Positions 9,066 to 18,765 of a DNA stretch of 57,407 nucleotides are shown piece by piece. The notes under the pieces are model-generated. The model was not told the origin of the DNA. It did not search any database and worked only from the letters and a program-made list of their open reading frames with translations. Position 1 is the first letter of the stretch, and each line of letters begins with the position of its first letter. The position numbers and the translations under genes were made by a program. This DNA comes from Planctomycetota bacterium (lineage in GTDB: Bacteria > Planctomycetota > Phycisphaerae > Sedimentisphaerales > Anaerobacaceae), in contig VRUG01000006.1 of the NCBI GenBank assembly GCA_019456255.1, positions 98,072 through 155,478 of the forward strand, given 5' to 3'.

Positions 9066-9941
9066 TTAGTGAATAACTTTATTAAGAGGATAGGTGATAA
9101 TCCCCGATGCGCCTGCCCGTTTTAAAGCCGGCACCAGCGAACGTTCAACCTTCTCTTCGATTACCACTTCTATTGCGACATAATCAGATTCTGCAAGGTT
9201 CGAAACGGTAGGGCTCTTCTCGGCGGGAAGTATTTTAAGCACTGCATCAAGGTCCTCTTTTTTGACATTCATTTTTATTCCCACTCTGGTGCGGGCATCT
9301 ATTGCTGCCTGGAGCAAAAGAGCAATATCTTCTAACTTTTCGCGTTTGAATTTATCTTCCCATGAATCTTTGTTGGCGATAAATCTCGTTGTCGAAATTA
9401 TTACCTCATCAAGCACCCTCAGGTTATTTGCTTTAAGAGATGAGCCGGTTTCGGTAAGCTCTACTATCGCGTCCACTAATCTGGCCTTGACCTCAGTGGC
9501 GCCCCAGCTAAACTCAACTTTTACATTAGTCTTTTTACCTTCGAAATATTTTTTCGTTGTATTGACTAATTCTGTCGCAATAATTCCACCCTCTAAATCC
9601 TCGGGTTTCTGAACTTTTGATTCGTTAGGCACTGCTAATACCCATCGCGCAGGCTTGCTTGTCGCCTTGCTGTAGGCTAACTCGCAGATTTCAACGACAT
9701 CTGAGCCGTTTTCAATCACCCAGTCATAACCGGTAATACCCGCGTCAAGTACACCATCAGCTACATATCTGCTCATCTCCTGAGCGCGAAGCATTACCAG
9801 CTCGATTTGCTCATCGTTTATGCGTGGAAAATAGCTACGCTCGGAATCTAAGATTCGAAGTCCTGCCTTGCCAAAAAGTTCTATCGTCGCCTTTTGGAGA
9901 CTGCCCGCGGGAATACCCAATTTTAATATCTTTTCTGACAT
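9066..9941 (-). CDS. hisG: ATP phosphoribosyltransferase, long form
   Basis: 291 residues, the length of the long (HisZ-independent) form. It catalyses the first step of histidine synthesis, condensing ATP with PRPP. The catalytic core starts LKLGIPAGSLQKATIELFGKAG; the PRPP-binding region is near VELTETGSSLKANNLRV. The C-terminal regulatory domain ends with VIEEKVERSLVPALKRAGASGIITYPLNKVIH in pieces typical of histidine-feedback forms. Its ATG lies inside the end of the upstream gene (19-bp overlap), behind a purine-rich AAAGAAAGAAAG stretch. hisB and hisC lie about 44 kb away in this window. Confidence 0.96.
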   Translation of the reverse strand: MSEKILKLGIPAGSLQKATIELFGKAGLRILDSERSYFPRINDEQIELVMLRAQEMSRYVADGVLDAGITGYDWVIENGSDVVEICELAYSKATSKPARWVLAVPNESKVQKPEDLEGGIIATELVNTTKKYFEGKKTNVKVEFSWGATEVKARLVDAIVELTETGSSLKANNLRVLDEVIISTTRFIANKDSWEDKFKREKLEDIALLLQAAIDARTRVGIKMNVKKEDLDAVLKILPAEKSPTVSNLAESDYVAIEVVIEEKVERSLVPALKRAGASGIITYPLNKVIH

Positions 9942-10669
9942 CTTTCTTTCTTTCTTTTTTTCGTTTTGACTTTCTTTTTCGTTTTCTTTACAGATTTGGC
10001 CTTTTTACTTTCAACAGCCTTTTTAACCTTCTTTTCAGTCTTCTTTTCGGGCTTCTTCTTGCTTTTTCTTGCCTCACTTGCGGTTCTAAGCAGATAATAA
10101 AATTCATACGCGTCTTTGGCAGCAACCTGTCTGGTTAAAAAGCCTTCTATTTCCTGTTCGTTAGCTTCGGGATGCACTAACTCATCGTCCTTGAGATACT
10201 CTACCATCTTGTCGGTTAGAGGTATCGCATGGCCCTGTAAAGAGGTAAGCATACAATAATCTACTACAAAATTGCTGATACTCTCAATCTTCTCAAGGGC
10301 CTCCTTGGCAGGGCGTTTGCCGATCTTCTTGAGAGACTCCAGACTGACCGTATTATATTTGTCAAATATCCATCTCAAAGCCGTCGTTAATCTAAAAGCT
10401 GTTTTTCTGCCATCTAACAAATCAATGCCCATGGACTCACAAATCTCCTCATCCAATGAAACACGTAAGTCGTTGAAATCGATAAAGTGGTCATTAAGCT
10501 TCTTGACCGCTGGCTGGGACTGTTTTTCAGTCATGCTTTCGCTAACTATCCCGTAAACAAGAGATTCTACCGGTTCTTCGTAGCTCACCTTAGCCGGCTT
10601 GGGATATTTCTGTTTTAACGAGCGGTAAAGCTTTTTCATTTTCTGGGAATATTCTTTACTGTTTTTCAT
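9923..10669 (-). CDS. Endonuclease III-like HhH protein with lysine-rich tail
   Basis: 248 residues. Residues 20-200 have the outline of an HhH-GPD DNA glycosylase fold: YEEPVESLVYGIVSESMTEKQ, then a helix-hairpin-helix LKKIGKRPAKEAL (113-125). By eye the Lys of bifunctional glycosylases is replaced by Arg119. Asp137 or Asp153 could be the catalytic Asp. There is no C-terminal 4Fe-4S cysteine set. Residues 201-248 are a Lys-rich, histone-like tail likely to bind nucleic acid. It overlaps hisG by 19 bp and follows rbfA after 63 bp on the same strand. Activity is uncertain; it could be a non-catalytic DNA-binding relative. Confidence 0.7.
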   Translation of the reverse strand: MKNSKEYSQKMKKLYRSLKQKYPKPAKVSYEEPVESLVYGIVSESMTEKQSQPAVKKLNDHFIDFNDLRVSLDEEICESMGIDLLDGRKTAFRLTTALRWIFDKYNTVSLESLKKIGKRPAKEALEKIESISNFVVDYCMLTSLQGHAIPLTDKMVEYLKDDELVHPEANEQEIEGFLTRQVAAKDAYEFYYLLRTASEARKSKKKPEKKTEKKVKKAVESKKAKSVKKTKKKVKTKKRKKERCQKRY

Positions 10670-10732
10670 AAAAAACCTTGTTATAGCTGAAAAAACCCTG
10701 TCATAATCAAATCGCGACTAAACAATTTACAA

Positions 10733-11119
10733 TTACTCTTCCGTTTCGTCAACTGAATCTTTCTTTTTAAGCTCACTCATCGCCTTACTGATGATATTCA
10801 TCGTCTCAAGCGTTTTCTTGAATTTTTCGTCTTTGTGAAAGTGCAAAACAGGGCAGAATTTGCTCTGGATTCTACCTGCCAGCAGGGATTGGATACGGAT
10901 TCTGGCATGTTCTATCGCCTTGAAAGTTTTATTCTGGCCAGCCTCATCCTTGCTGAGAATACTCAGATAGACCTCTGCATTACGCAAGTTAGGGGCCATC
11001 TCAACCCTGGTGACGCTTATGAATCCTTCGATGCGAGGGTCACTGAGATGACTGCTAATCGCGTCACTGACAGCTTCTCTCACTATGCGAGCAACTTTTT
11101 CCTGTCTTCTTGTAGCCAT
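10733..11119 (-). CDS. rbfA: Ribosome-binding factor A
   Basis: 128 residues from the ATG at 11119 (a TTG at 11128 is the alternative; AGG lies about 9 nt before the ATG). RbfA binds the 30S subunit and helps late 16S rRNA maturation. The family pattern is clear: RRQEKVARIVREAVSDAI, DPRIEGFISVTRVEMAPNL, AEVYLSIL and the C-terminal LHFHKDEKF. It follows infB after about 23 bp, the classical nusA-infB-rbfA order. The C-terminus is acidic (DSVDETEE). Confidence 0.95.
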   Translation of the reverse strand: MATRRQEKVARIVREAVSDAISSHLSDPRIEGFISVTRVEMAPNLRNAEVYLSILSKDEAGQNKTFKAIEHARIRIQSLLAGRIQSKFCPVLHFHKDEKFKKTLETMNIISKAMSELKKKDSVDETEE

Positions 11120-11142
11120 GATAAGCAACCTGAATTACAAAA

Positions 11143-13707
11143 TTAAAGGGTTCTGGCTACTTCTATTATTTCAAAGAAGTCTAATACGTCATCAACTTTG
11201 ATGTCATCAAATTTTGCCAGCTTGATTCCGCACTCCAGCCCCGCCTTGACCTCACGAGCGTCGTCCTTGAAGTGCTTTAAAGAATCCATCGTTAAATCAT
11301 CACGTATAACAATATTGTCTCGTATCAATCTAACCTTGGCCTTCTTTTTCACAATGCCCTCATTAACATAGCAGCCTGCAATCGTGCCAATCTTTGATAC
11401 TTTGAAAGTTGTACGTATTGTTGCCCGTCCCAGATTCTTTTCCTGCTCTTCCGGGTCAAGCAAACCTTCCATCGACTTGTGAAGGTCCTCTGTTATTCGA
11501 TATATTATGGTGTAAAGTCTTATGTCAACGCCTTTGCTCTCGGCGATCTTGGTAACATGTTCTTCAGGAACAACATTGAAGCCGATGATAATCGCATTTG
11601 AAGCCTCCGCCAGTACAACGTCACCTTCTGTAACACCGCCCGGTGCTGCGTGCAAAATCTTTATCTTGACCTCTTCAGTACTAAGGTCAGATAGATATTT
11701 CGTCAAGACATCAACCGAACCCTGAACATCTGCGCGAATAATAATATTTAGTTCTTTAACGTTACCAGCCTCGATTTGGCTAAACAGATTGTCCAATGTA
11801 ATCTGCGTCCGTTTTGCCAGTGAACTTTCTCTGGAAAGCGTCTGGTTTTCTTCGGCAGCGGTTTTTGCACGGTTAATGTCCTTTAGGCAGTAAAATCTGT
11901 CACCTGCCTGAGGAACATCGCTTAAACCTGTCACCTCCACCGGCATTGAACTCGTTGCTGTTTTTATGATTTTGCCGAAACTATTCCTTAGCGTTTTTAT
12001 CCTGCCATAGGCGTTACCGGCAAATATTACAGCACTTTTACTGAGTTTGCCTTCCTTAATTAGGAAAGTGGCAATCGGGCCTCGCTGGGCGGACATCTTA
12101 GCCTCTACTACCCACCCCGTTGCTTCGATAGTATCATCTGCTTTAAGTTCGAGAAGGTCTGATATATAGTCCAGATGCTCCAGCAAATCATCGACTCCCT
12201 CACCGGTTGTGGCGCTTGTTTTTACTACTTCGGTATCGCCTCCCCATTCTGCCGGAGTCAATTCATGTTCAGACAGTTGTGCGTAGATTCTATTGATATC
12301 GACACCTGGTAGATCTATTTTGTTCAGCGCTACGATAATCGGGACCCCAGCGGCCTTGCTGTGTGCTATTGCTTCAATTGTCTGAGGCATCACACCATCG
12401 TCAGCGGCAATTACCAATACTACAACGTCCGTCATATTAGCACCGCGGGCTCGCATCGCTGTAAAAGCCTCATGTCCCGGCGTGTCAAGGAATGTTATAG
12501 TATCGTCACCGTGCTTGATTTGATAAGCACCGATATGTTGTGTAATACCGCCGGCTTCTGTAGCGGTCACCTGAGTCGAACGTATCTTATCGAGCAGGCT
12601 TGTCTTGCCGTGGTCAACGTGTCCAAGCATTGTCACCACAACCGAGCGGCTCTTAAGATGTTTTCTTGGTCGTTCTTCAAATTCAGTTTTTATCTGGTCC
12701 TCAAGCGAACTTTTTCGCTCTACGGTCAATTCCGTGCCTAATTCCAATGCTATCAGCTCTGCAACATCCGGGCTTATCGCATGGTTAATCGAAGCCATTA
12801 TACCCTGCCCCATCAACTTCCGGATAATATCAGTTGTCTTGACTGCCAATACCGCGGACAAATCCTTCACTAATACCGGTTCACTTACCGTTGCTTTTTC
12901 CGGTCTGGTGACAGGAACAGCTGACTCATAAGATTTGGCCGCAATTTTCCTTCGTGGCCTAACTCGAAGACCTTCACCGCCTGCTGCATCGAGACGGGCT
13001 CGTCTTTCTTCAATATCTCTTTGGCGACGCTGATTTGTGAACTTGCCTTTCTTTGCAGATTCACTGTCTTGCTCCTGTTCTTTATGCCGTCGACCGTGAG
13101 TTCTGTCCTTATGTTTCTTCTTATCTTTGTCAGAAGCTAATGCAGGCTGGTCAATTTTTTGCTGCTCTGTTATCAAAGGTTCGGTTGCAGGGGCATCATA
13201 TCGGGTTCGCTTTTTAGGCTTGGGACGTGACAAAATCTCAGGCTCTTCAACGCGAACAACTTGAGGACCGCTCAACTTAGCCGGTGCTGGTTTTTTAAGC
13301 ATCGGGCCAGCGGGAACGATAGGCTCTGGTTTTTTTGGTTTTTTCTTTTTCTTGGGTTTTTCTTCAGCGACTGCGACTGCGGCTGCGGGCTGCTCCTCGG
13401 AAACCTCAATTGCTTCGTGCGCCTCAGCTTCGGCAACAGGTTCTTCTTCTTTAGTTTTTTTAGAAACCCGTTTCCGAACAGGTTTCTTTCTAATCCTAAC
13501 TTTTTTCAGGTCAACCTTTTGAGTTGCTTCTACCGTTGTAGTATGTTCGCCCTCACTGAACCATTCACGAATTGTGGCTGCTAAACCTGCTGAAATTGTG
13601 GACATGTGGTTCTTGACATCTAAGTCTTCTGCCCTGCACTTCTCCACGATTGCAGCGCTTTTGACACCAAGTTCTTTAGCCAATATGTAAACTCTTGTTG
13701 CTGCCAT
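11143..13707 (-). CDS. infB: Translation initiation factor IF-2
   Basis: 854 residues. An N-terminal IF2_N domain ([19 protein letters not shown]) is followed by a long charged linker rich in Lys, Glu, Pro and Ala (about 70-270). A second IF2_N-type segment ([20 protein letters not shown]) comes next, then the GTPase with [17 protein letters not shown] and NKID, then domains II to IV. It positions initiator tRNA on the 30S subunit. It lies 29 bp downstream of nusA and is probably cotranscribed with it. Confidence 0.98.
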   Translation of the reverse strand: MAATRVYILAKELGVKSAAIVEKCRAEDLDVKNHMSTISAGLAATIREWFSEGEHTTTVEATQKVDLKKVRIRKKPVRKRVSKKTKEEEPVAEAEAHEAIEVSEEQPAAAVAVAEEKPKKKKKPKKPEPIVPAGPMLKKPAPAKLSGPQVVRVEEPEILSRPKPKKRTRYDAPATEPLITEQQKIDQPALASDKDKKKHKDRTHGRRHKEQEQDSESAKKGKFTNQRRQRDIEERRARLDAAGGEGLRVRPRRKIAAKSYESAVPVTRPEKATVSEPVLVKDLSAVLAVKTTDIIRKLMGQGIMASINHAISPDVAELIALELGTELTVERKSSLEDQIKTEFEERPRKHLKSRSVVVTMLGHVDHGKTSLLDKIRSTQVTATEAGGITQHIGAYQIKHGDDTITFLDTPGHEAFTAMRARGANMTDVVVLVIAADDGVMPQTIEAIAHSKAAGVPIIVALNKIDLPGVDINRIYAQLSEHELTPAEWGGDTEVVKTSATTGEGVDDLLEHLDYISDLLELKADDTIEATGWVVEAKMSAQRGPIATFLIKEGKLSKSAVIFAGNAYGRIKTLRNSFGKIIKTATSSMPVEVTGLSDVPQAGDRFYCLKDINRAKTAAEENQTLSRESSLAKRTQITLDNLFSQIEAGNVKELNIIIRADVQGSVDVLTKYLSDLSTEEVKIKILHAAPGGVTEGDVVLAEASNAIIIGFNVVPEEHVTKIAESKGVDIRLYTIIYRITEDLHKSMEGLLDPEEQEKNLGRATIRTTFKVSKIGTIAGCYVNEGIVKKKAKVRLIRDNIVIRDDLTMDSLKHFKDDAREVKAGLECGIKLAKFDDIKVDDVLDFFEIIEVARTL

Positions 13708-13736
13708 AACTTACTTTTTCCTGCCTTTACAAGTTA

Positions 13737-14963
13737 TTATTCACCATTTGTCGTTTCTGCTGGTTTAGTTTCCTGTTCCATCAGGTCTTCTGCCTGTTTT
13801 TGTGTAGGCTCAGCGGCCAGTTGCTTGGCTTGCTCGATTGAATGTGCGACCAGCCTTTTGGCTGTTTCAGAATCAATATCAAGTTCTTTAACCAAAGGCT
13901 CAGCTCCAACATCTTCCAAATCCAAAATCGAGATAACACCAAGAGCGATTAGCTTATCGACAATCGTATCATCTGCGCCTTCGGTGTCTTTAACGCACTT
14001 TGTCAAAAGCTCAATACCCTGGTTGTATTCAGCCGGCGTCAGGATATCTATATCCCAACCCGTTAATCTTGCTGCCAATCGAACGTTCTGGCCATGCTTG
14101 CCGATTGCAAGGCTAAGCTGGTCCTCATCGACTACTACAGTTGCACGTCCAAGCTCAAAACACAATGCCGTCTCACTTACCTTTGCCGGCATCAGTGCAT
14201 TGGTAATAAGGGTCTGTGATGAATCGTTCCAGCGGACAATATCAATCTTTTCTCCGCCAAGTTCTTCAACTATATTTTTTATCCTGCTTCCTCTGACACC
14301 AACACATGCGCCGATAGGGTCGACCTTGTCATCAAGCGATGCGACAGCAACCTTTGTCCTGTAGCCTGCTTCGCGTGCCAATCCCCGTATTTCAATGATA
14401 CTTTCAGCAATTTCGGGCACCTCTACCTCGAATAACCGGCGAATAAAATCAGGGTGTGTCCTTGAAAGGATAATTTTGACCTGATTGGTTGCTTCCTTTA
14501 CATCGAAAATCAGACACCGAATTCTTTCTCCGGGCCTGTGTGTTTGACCCATGATTTGTTCAGCTTTCGGCATGAAACCTTCGGTGCGATGGTTCAGATT
14601 GATAATAAGTGTACCAGATTCGTATCGTACAACAGCTCCGCTTATTATCTCGCCTTTTCGCTGGACGAATTCGGCGTAAATACTCTCTCTTTCATCAGCA
14701 CGTATCTTTTGAATCATCACCTGCTTTGCCGTCTGTGCGGGAATTCGGCCAAGCTTTTTGATGTCTATTTGTTCCTCATCTTTAAAAGCCGTCACCTCGC
14801 CTGTTGTGCGGTCGATACTTACGATTATCTCACTTTCCAAATCACCAAAGTGCTTGCGTACCGCTGAAACCATCGCCTCTTCTAAATCGACAAAGATTGA
14901 TTCCTTATCAATATTCTTGTCTCTGGCAATGTTCTCGACTATTCTGACTAATTCCTGATTCAT
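13737..14963 (-). CDS. nusA: Transcription termination/antitermination factor NusA
   Basis: 408 residues. The N-terminal RNA-polymerase-binding domain, an S1 domain (GEIISGAVVRYESGTLIINL), KH1 (VDPIGACVGVRGSRIKNIVEEL) and KH2 (AIGKHGQNVRLAARLTGWDI) are in the standard order. A helical C-terminal segment (LIALGVISILDLEDVGAE) and an acidic tail follow. It is first in a minus-strand operon with infB and rbfA. The usual rimP is not upstream; instead there is a promoter and a structured leader with a terminator that ends about 20 bp before the ATG. That suggests attenuation, or a separate small RNA. Confidence 0.97.
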   Translation of the reverse strand: MNQELVRIVENIARDKNIDKESIFVDLEEAMVSAVRKHFGDLESEIIVSIDRTTGEVTAFKDEEQIDIKKLGRIPAQTAKQVMIQKIRADERESIYAEFVQRKGEIISGAVVRYESGTLIINLNHRTEGFMPKAEQIMGQTHRPGERIRCLIFDVKEATNQVKIILSRTHPDFIRRLFEVEVPEIAESIIEIRGLAREAGYRTKVAVASLDDKVDPIGACVGVRGSRIKNIVEELGGEKIDIVRWNDSSQTLITNALMPAKVSETALCFELGRATVVVDEDQLSLAIGKHGQNVRLAARLTGWDIDILTPAEYNQGIELLTKCVKDTEGADDTIVDKLIALGVISILDLEDVGAEPLVKELDIDSETAKRLVAHSIEQAKQLAAEPTQKQAEDLMEQETKPAETTNGE

Positions 14964-14984
14964 ATTCTTTTGCTTCCTAATATT

Positions 14985-15027
14985 TTAAAAAACAAAAAAG
15001 TGGAAACCTTCTAATAAGCTTCCACTT
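14985..15027 (-). terminator. Intrinsic terminator in front of nusA
   Basis: On the minus strand AAGTGGAA and TTCCACTT form a perfect 8-bp stem (15020-15027 with 14998-15005), with an inner CTT/AAG extension around a 5-nt loop, followed directly by TTTTGTTTTTT. It has the form of a rho-independent terminator. It lies within the nusA leader, so read-through or control is needed for nusA expression from the upstream promoter. Confidence 0.8.
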
Positions 15028-15268
15028 CACAAGCACAACAACGAACCGAGATTATTTCGTCTCTACGCTACATCGGTCGCCTCCGGTTCCAACAATCTCG
15101 TTCGCACTCTGGCCCTGAAGCGGAAACAGCAATTTCCAAGCCACCATTTGCGAAAAAATGCATATACAGGTAAATTATTCCTTTACTCTGCACGGCTAAT
15201 ACTTTCTGTCAATTTCATTGTTTACCTCTAACCTTTTTGGCAGCCTTACTTAGGCGTCACTACTTAAC
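14990..15268 (-). ncRNA. Structured nusA leader RNA or small RNA gene
   Basis: About 280 nt between a consensus promoter (-10 ending at 15275) and a terminator before nusA. A long helix pairs 15091-15105 (GCGAACGAGATTGTT in the transcript) with 15041-15056 (AATAATCTCGGTTCGT), about 15 pairs with one bulge. An upstream hairpin GGAAA-TTGCTG-TTTCC lies near 15123-15138. A short reading frame with its own ribosome site lies near the 5' end. I could not match it by eye to tmRNA, SRP RNA, RNase P RNA or a common riboswitch. It could be an attenuated leader or an independent RNA gene. Confidence 0.55.
15183..15218 (-). CDS. Possible 11-codon leader peptide
   Basis: ATG at 15218 is preceded by AGAGGT at 6-nt spacing and encodes MKLTESISRAE then TAA. 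It lies near the 5' end of the nusA leader RNA. It could be a leader peptide linking translation to the downstream structures, but no codon run suggests a specific amino-acid signal. Confidence 0.3.
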   Translation of the reverse strand: MKLTESISRAE

Positions 15269-15274
15269 TTTTGC

Positions 15275-15302
15275 ATTATAAGTAAATCGTCAATAGTGTC
15301 AA
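15275..15302 (-). promoter_or_regulatory. Consensus sigma70-type promoter for the nusA operon leader
   Basis: A perfect TTGACA (15297-15302) and a perfect TATAAT (15275-15280) with a 16-bp spacer on the minus strand. The start should be near 15268. It is the closest match to consensus that I found in the window. Confidence 0.8.
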
Positions 15303-15459
15303 TGACAATAACTTTTTTACCGTATTTATACGAATATTTCACGTAAAAGGCCCAATTGCGCCGCGAAAAAGCCGATATTTGCTCAGGAATCCATAAAATT
15401 CGGCAATTTATGTAATTTCTACTGCCAGGAAAAGATTTTGAGATGATTTATCAGGCCCG

Positions 15460-16140
15460 CTAAGATGCTCCAATAAACTGCAGTTTCAGCTTACCTTCAA
15501 CTATATCTATCGCTTTGAGTCGAACTTTCTTGTTGGTAATCGGGAAAATAGGCTCAAAAGGCTCACTACTCAATAATGAGCCTGCTATTTTTGTTAGAAT
15601 ATCCTCTGTGGCGACATCTACAGTTTCTAACCGATGCCTATACATCCTTTTTGCGATTATTTTCGCCAGAATAGTAACACTCATAGCACCGATTTTTATT
15701 TTCGTCACGTTTAGATTCAAAAGCCCCTTTTTATCAATAGCAGGCCTGCACGCAATTGTAATTATGAGCCTTATCCCTTTGGTCGCTACTATACTGACCA
15801 ATTCTATTTGGCCTGACTTAAAAAAAACCTCAGGAGTCAAATATTCGACTCCATCTCTTTCTATTGGCCAGTCATAGCGGGCAACAATGTCATTTATCCC
15901 CTCCTGTAGAACGGTTAAATCAAAGGGTTTTCCACGTTGGGCACCATTATAAAGCTGTGGGTACAGAACATTTGTGAGATAGCGGCTTGCCTGCTTGCCT
16001 TCTATTGCTGCTGGAACCTTAAAATCTGCGGGTTTGTATAATAACAGCAAAATGAATATGCAAAAAAACCCTAACCAGTAAATTAATATCCAATGAATTT
16101 TTTTCTTTTTTTTCTTTTTGGGCTTTTCCAAATTCAGCAC
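15460..16140 (-). CDS. Single-span membrane protein of unknown function
   Basis: 226 residues. A strongly basic N-terminus (KPKKKKKKKIHW) precedes one transmembrane helix (about 18-38, LIYWLGFFCIFILLLLY), so the remaining 185 residues should be periplasmic. They alternate beta-like segments such as FFKSGQIELVSIVA and VRLKAIDIVEGKLKLQFI. No catalytic motif is seen. It is divergent from pyrF across 108 bp, and its 3' end lies about 160 bp from the nusA leader promoter on the same strand. Function not recognised. Confidence 0.7.
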   Translation of the reverse strand: MLNLEKPKKKKKKKIHWILIYWLGFFCIFILLLLYKPADFKVPAAIEGKQASRYLTNVLYPQLYNGAQRGKPFDLTVLQEGINDIVARYDWPIERDGVEYLTPEVFFKSGQIELVSIVATKGIRLIITIACRPAIDKKGLLNLNVTKIKIGAMSVTILAKIIAKRMYRHRLETVDVATEDILTKIAGSLLSSEPFEPIFPITNKKVRLKAIDIVEGKLKLQFIGAS

Positions 16141-16248
16141 CTTATTATTATTTCTGTCTTGCTCTGAAACTACTATATGATTATAGTGTCCAAATGGATT
16201 TACTCAATTGATAATTCTTAATTTATGAGTTGAAAGGAAACACGACAA

Positions 16249-17199
16249 ATGGCAAACCACTTTGCTGACAGGCTTTATGATGCTGTGAAGGCTAAAAAGA
16301 CCGCCCTGACCGTAGGGCTTGACCCTGTATATTCTCGATTGCCGGATGCAATTAAAAGCCATCGCGATATGAACGATGAATTTGATGCCGCAGCTGCTGT
16401 CGATGCTATTTTTGATTTCTGTACACAAACCCTGCGAATAATTGCTCCTATGGTACCTGCGGTAAAACTGAATATCGCGTTTTTTGAAAAATATCTATGG
16501 GAAGGTATCGAAGCATATTACTCTTTGATTGCAGAAGCCGATGAACTTGGCATCGAAGTAATAGGCGATGTGAAACGGGGTGACATCGGTCATACCGCTG
16601 AACTTTATGCAGCGGCGCATCTGCAAAATTCAGAACTTATCGGGCTTGAAGACACCCTTACTCCGGACGCTATCACAATAAATGGTTTTGCCGGCACCGA
16701 AGGTATTGAGCCTTTTGCGAAAATGGCAGACGCGCAGGGCAAGGGAGTCTTTGTCTGGGTAAGAGCGACCAATCCTTCTTCTGCTGCTATACAGGATTTC
16801 GAAAATGCCGACGGGCAAAAACTTTATGAGAAGATTGCCGAAATAGTTGCCGAAGTTGCTGACCAACCTCAACGAATCGGTACCAGCGGCTATAGCAATA
16901 TAGGCATGGTTGTTGGGGGAACTACGAATGATGTTACTGCCGCTCTTCGTGAAAAATACGAAAAAATCTGGTTCCTGGTGCCCGGTTACGGCTCGCAGGG
17001 AGCTTCGGCGGAAGATTGTATCCGCTTTTGTAAAGCAGACGGAACAGGGGCCTTAATAAATGCCTCGCGTTCAATTATCTACGCTTACGAAAGGCCGCAG
17101 TACAAAGAACAGTTCGGCGATGACTGGAAAAGATGCATCGAGCAAGCTGTTATCGATGCCAAAATTGAACTTGCAAATGCAATGCAGACAAAACTCTAA
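16249..17199 (+). CDS. pyrF: Orotidine 5'-phosphate decarboxylase (type 2, long form)
   Basis: 316 residues, longer than the E. coli enzyme and matching the subfamily 2 form. It makes UMP from OMP. Visible are the N-terminal VGLDP, the catalytic IGDVKRGDIGHTA (Asp-Lys-Asp), a long insertion with FVWVRATNPSS, and the phosphate-binding LVPGYGSQGAS. AAAGGA lies about 12 nt upstream of the ATG. murD starts two bases after its stop, so the two genes are likely cotranscribed. Confidence 0.95.
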   Translation: MANHFADRLYDAVKAKKTALTVGLDPVYSRLPDAIKSHRDMNDEFDAAAAVDAIFDFCTQTLRIIAPMVPAVKLNIAFFEKYLWEGIEAYYSLIAEADELGIEVIGDVKRGDIGHTAELYAAAHLQNSELIGLEDTLTPDAITINGFAGTEGIEPFAKMADAQGKGVFVWVRATNPSSAAIQDFENADGQKLYEKIAEIVAEVADQPQRIGTSGYSNIGMVVGGTTNDVTAALREKYEKIWFLVPGYGSQGASAEDCIRFCKADGTGALINASRSIIYAYERPQYKEQFGDDWKRCIEQAVIDAKIELANAMQTKL

Positions 17200-17200
17200 T

Positions 17201-18565
17201 ATGAACATAGATTTTTTTGCCAGCAAAAAAGTTTTGGTCATGGGCATCGGGACATTTGGCGGCGGTCTCGATGCTGCAAAGTTTGCCTCAAGTGCTGGTG
17301 CGAAAGTTACCATAACCGATATGGTCCAAGTTGACCAACTCGCCGAGTCAATTGATCAACTTAAAAGTTATCCTGACATAGAATATCATCTCGGCTCGCA
17401 CATCCCCGCCGACTTTGAAGATAACGATATTATCATAGTAAACCCGGCAGTTGCGCCGGATAACCAGTTCCTCAAGATTGCTGCCCGGCATAACAAAACC
17501 ATTACCTCACAAATTAATATATTCTTTGAATTGTCAAACGCTTCGATAATCGGGATAACAGGCGCCAACGGCAAAAGCACAACCACTGCTCTTACTGCCC
17601 ATATCTTAAAAGCAGCGAGCGAAAATAATACGCAATATGAAAATGTCTGGCTAAGCGGCAATATTGGTAATAAACCTTTACTGGCGATTTTAGATAAGAT
17701 GACGGGCAAGGACTTAGTCGTCCTGGAGCTTTCAAGCTTTCAACTTGAAAATCTTGCAAAAATTAAAAAAGCCCCGAAAATTTCCGTGTTAACCAACCTG
17801 ACACCCAATCATCTCGACCGTCACGGCACGTTTAAAAATTACTGCGCCGCCAAAGAAGGTATTTTTACATTCCAGAATCTAAACGCTGATTCTCCTGCGG
17901 TGTCTATCTTTAATGCCGACGACCGGATAAGCTGTGAATGGTTTGAAAAATATAAATCCGATACCGGCAGAACTTGCCTTAAATTTTCAGCCGATGACAT
18001 AACAGACGAAATTAAAGAAAAGTTTACCTTACCAGGCCGGGTCAATCTTTCAAATCTCGCCGCTGCCATTACTGTCGCAAAACATTTTGGCATCACAACT
18101 CAGCAGATAAAAAACTCCCTGCCCGAATTCAAAGCATTACCTCACAGACTTGAATTCGTTGCCGATATCAAGGGCGTTAAATGGTACAACGATTCAATCG
18201 CTACCACCGGGCAAAGTACAATCGCCGCCTTGCAGGCCTTCGATGAACCAAAAATATTAATTGCAGGCGGTTATGATAAAGGTATTTCCTTTGATGAACT
18301 GGCAGGTGAAATTGCCAAGCAAGCCAAAGCTGTAATACTCATCGGGCAAACCGCTGAAAAAATTGCCAAAGCAATCAAGTTGCAGTCAAACACTAAAATC
18401 CAAATCGCCGACTCACTTGAAGACGCGGTTGGTTTGGCTGGCCAAAACGCTGTCGCTGGTGACATTGTCCTGCTCTCTCCCGCATGCGCAAGCTATGACA
18501 TGTTCAAAAACTTCCAGCAACGAGGGCAAGAGTTTGTTACTCTGGTAAACCAAATCAGCAGATGA
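17201..18565 (+). CDS. murD: UDP-N-acetylmuramoyl-L-alanine--D-glutamate ligase
   Basis: 454 residues from the ATG at 17201, right after the pyrF stop; a longer frame extends into pyrF but is not needed. MurD adds D-glutamate to UDP-MurNAc-L-Ala in the cytoplasm. The N-terminal Rossmann domain has VLVMGIGTFGGGLDAA. The central ATPase has ITGANGKSTT and LTNLTPNHLDRHGTF. The C-terminal domain has RLEFVADIKGVKWYNDSIAT and a closing SPACASYDMFKNFQQRG. With murC, murB and ddl nearby, it shows a working peptidoglycan pathway. Confidence 0.96.
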   Translation: MNIDFFASKKVLVMGIGTFGGGLDAAKFASSAGAKVTITDMVQVDQLAESIDQLKSYPDIEYHLGSHIPADFEDNDIIIVNPAVAPDNQFLKIAARHNKTITSQINIFFELSNASIIGITGANGKSTTTALTAHILKAASENNTQYENVWLSGNIGNKPLLAILDKMTGKDLVVLELSSFQLENLAKIKKAPKISVLTNLTPNHLDRHGTFKNYCAAKEGIFTFQNLNADSPAVSIFNADDRISCEWFEKYKSDTGRTCLKFSADDITDEIKEKFTLPGRVNLSNLAAAITVAKHFGITTQQIKNSLPEFKALPHRLEFVADIKGVKWYNDSIATTGQSTIAALQAFDEPKILIAGGYDKGISFDELAGEIAKQAKAVILIGQTAEKIAKAIKLQSNTKIQIADSLEDAVGLAGQNAVAGDIVLLSPACASYDMFKNFQQRGQEFVTLVNQISR

Positions 18566-18765
18566 TTATAGGAACATGCTTCTCTATTATCTAACATCCG
18601 GCAAAAAATTTTATCGGCGGATTCCTGTTTTACTAAGCTAAAATACACCCTTTCGCTGTGAACTAATAATTAACCAAATTTCCCTGAAAACCCTCATAAA
18701 GTGCCTTTATGAATCTGTCGATTTGCACTCCATGGAAACCCGTAAAATTATATGAGGTGAAAACG

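Noticed and set aside
12361..12931. Long plus-strand frames opposite infB, nusA and other genes
   Set aside because: They lie wholly inside well-supported genes on the other strand and show no domain.
14985..15270. nusA leader as tmRNA, SRP RNA or a tRNA gene
   Set aside because: None of the conserved cores (tRNA T-arm with CCA end, SRP GGAAGCAGC-type loop, tmRNA ends) could be found by eye.
17060..17200. 47-codon N-terminal extension of murD into pyrF
   Set aside because: The conserved MurD start NIDFFASKKVLVMGIG fits the ATG at 17201 directly after the pyrF stop.
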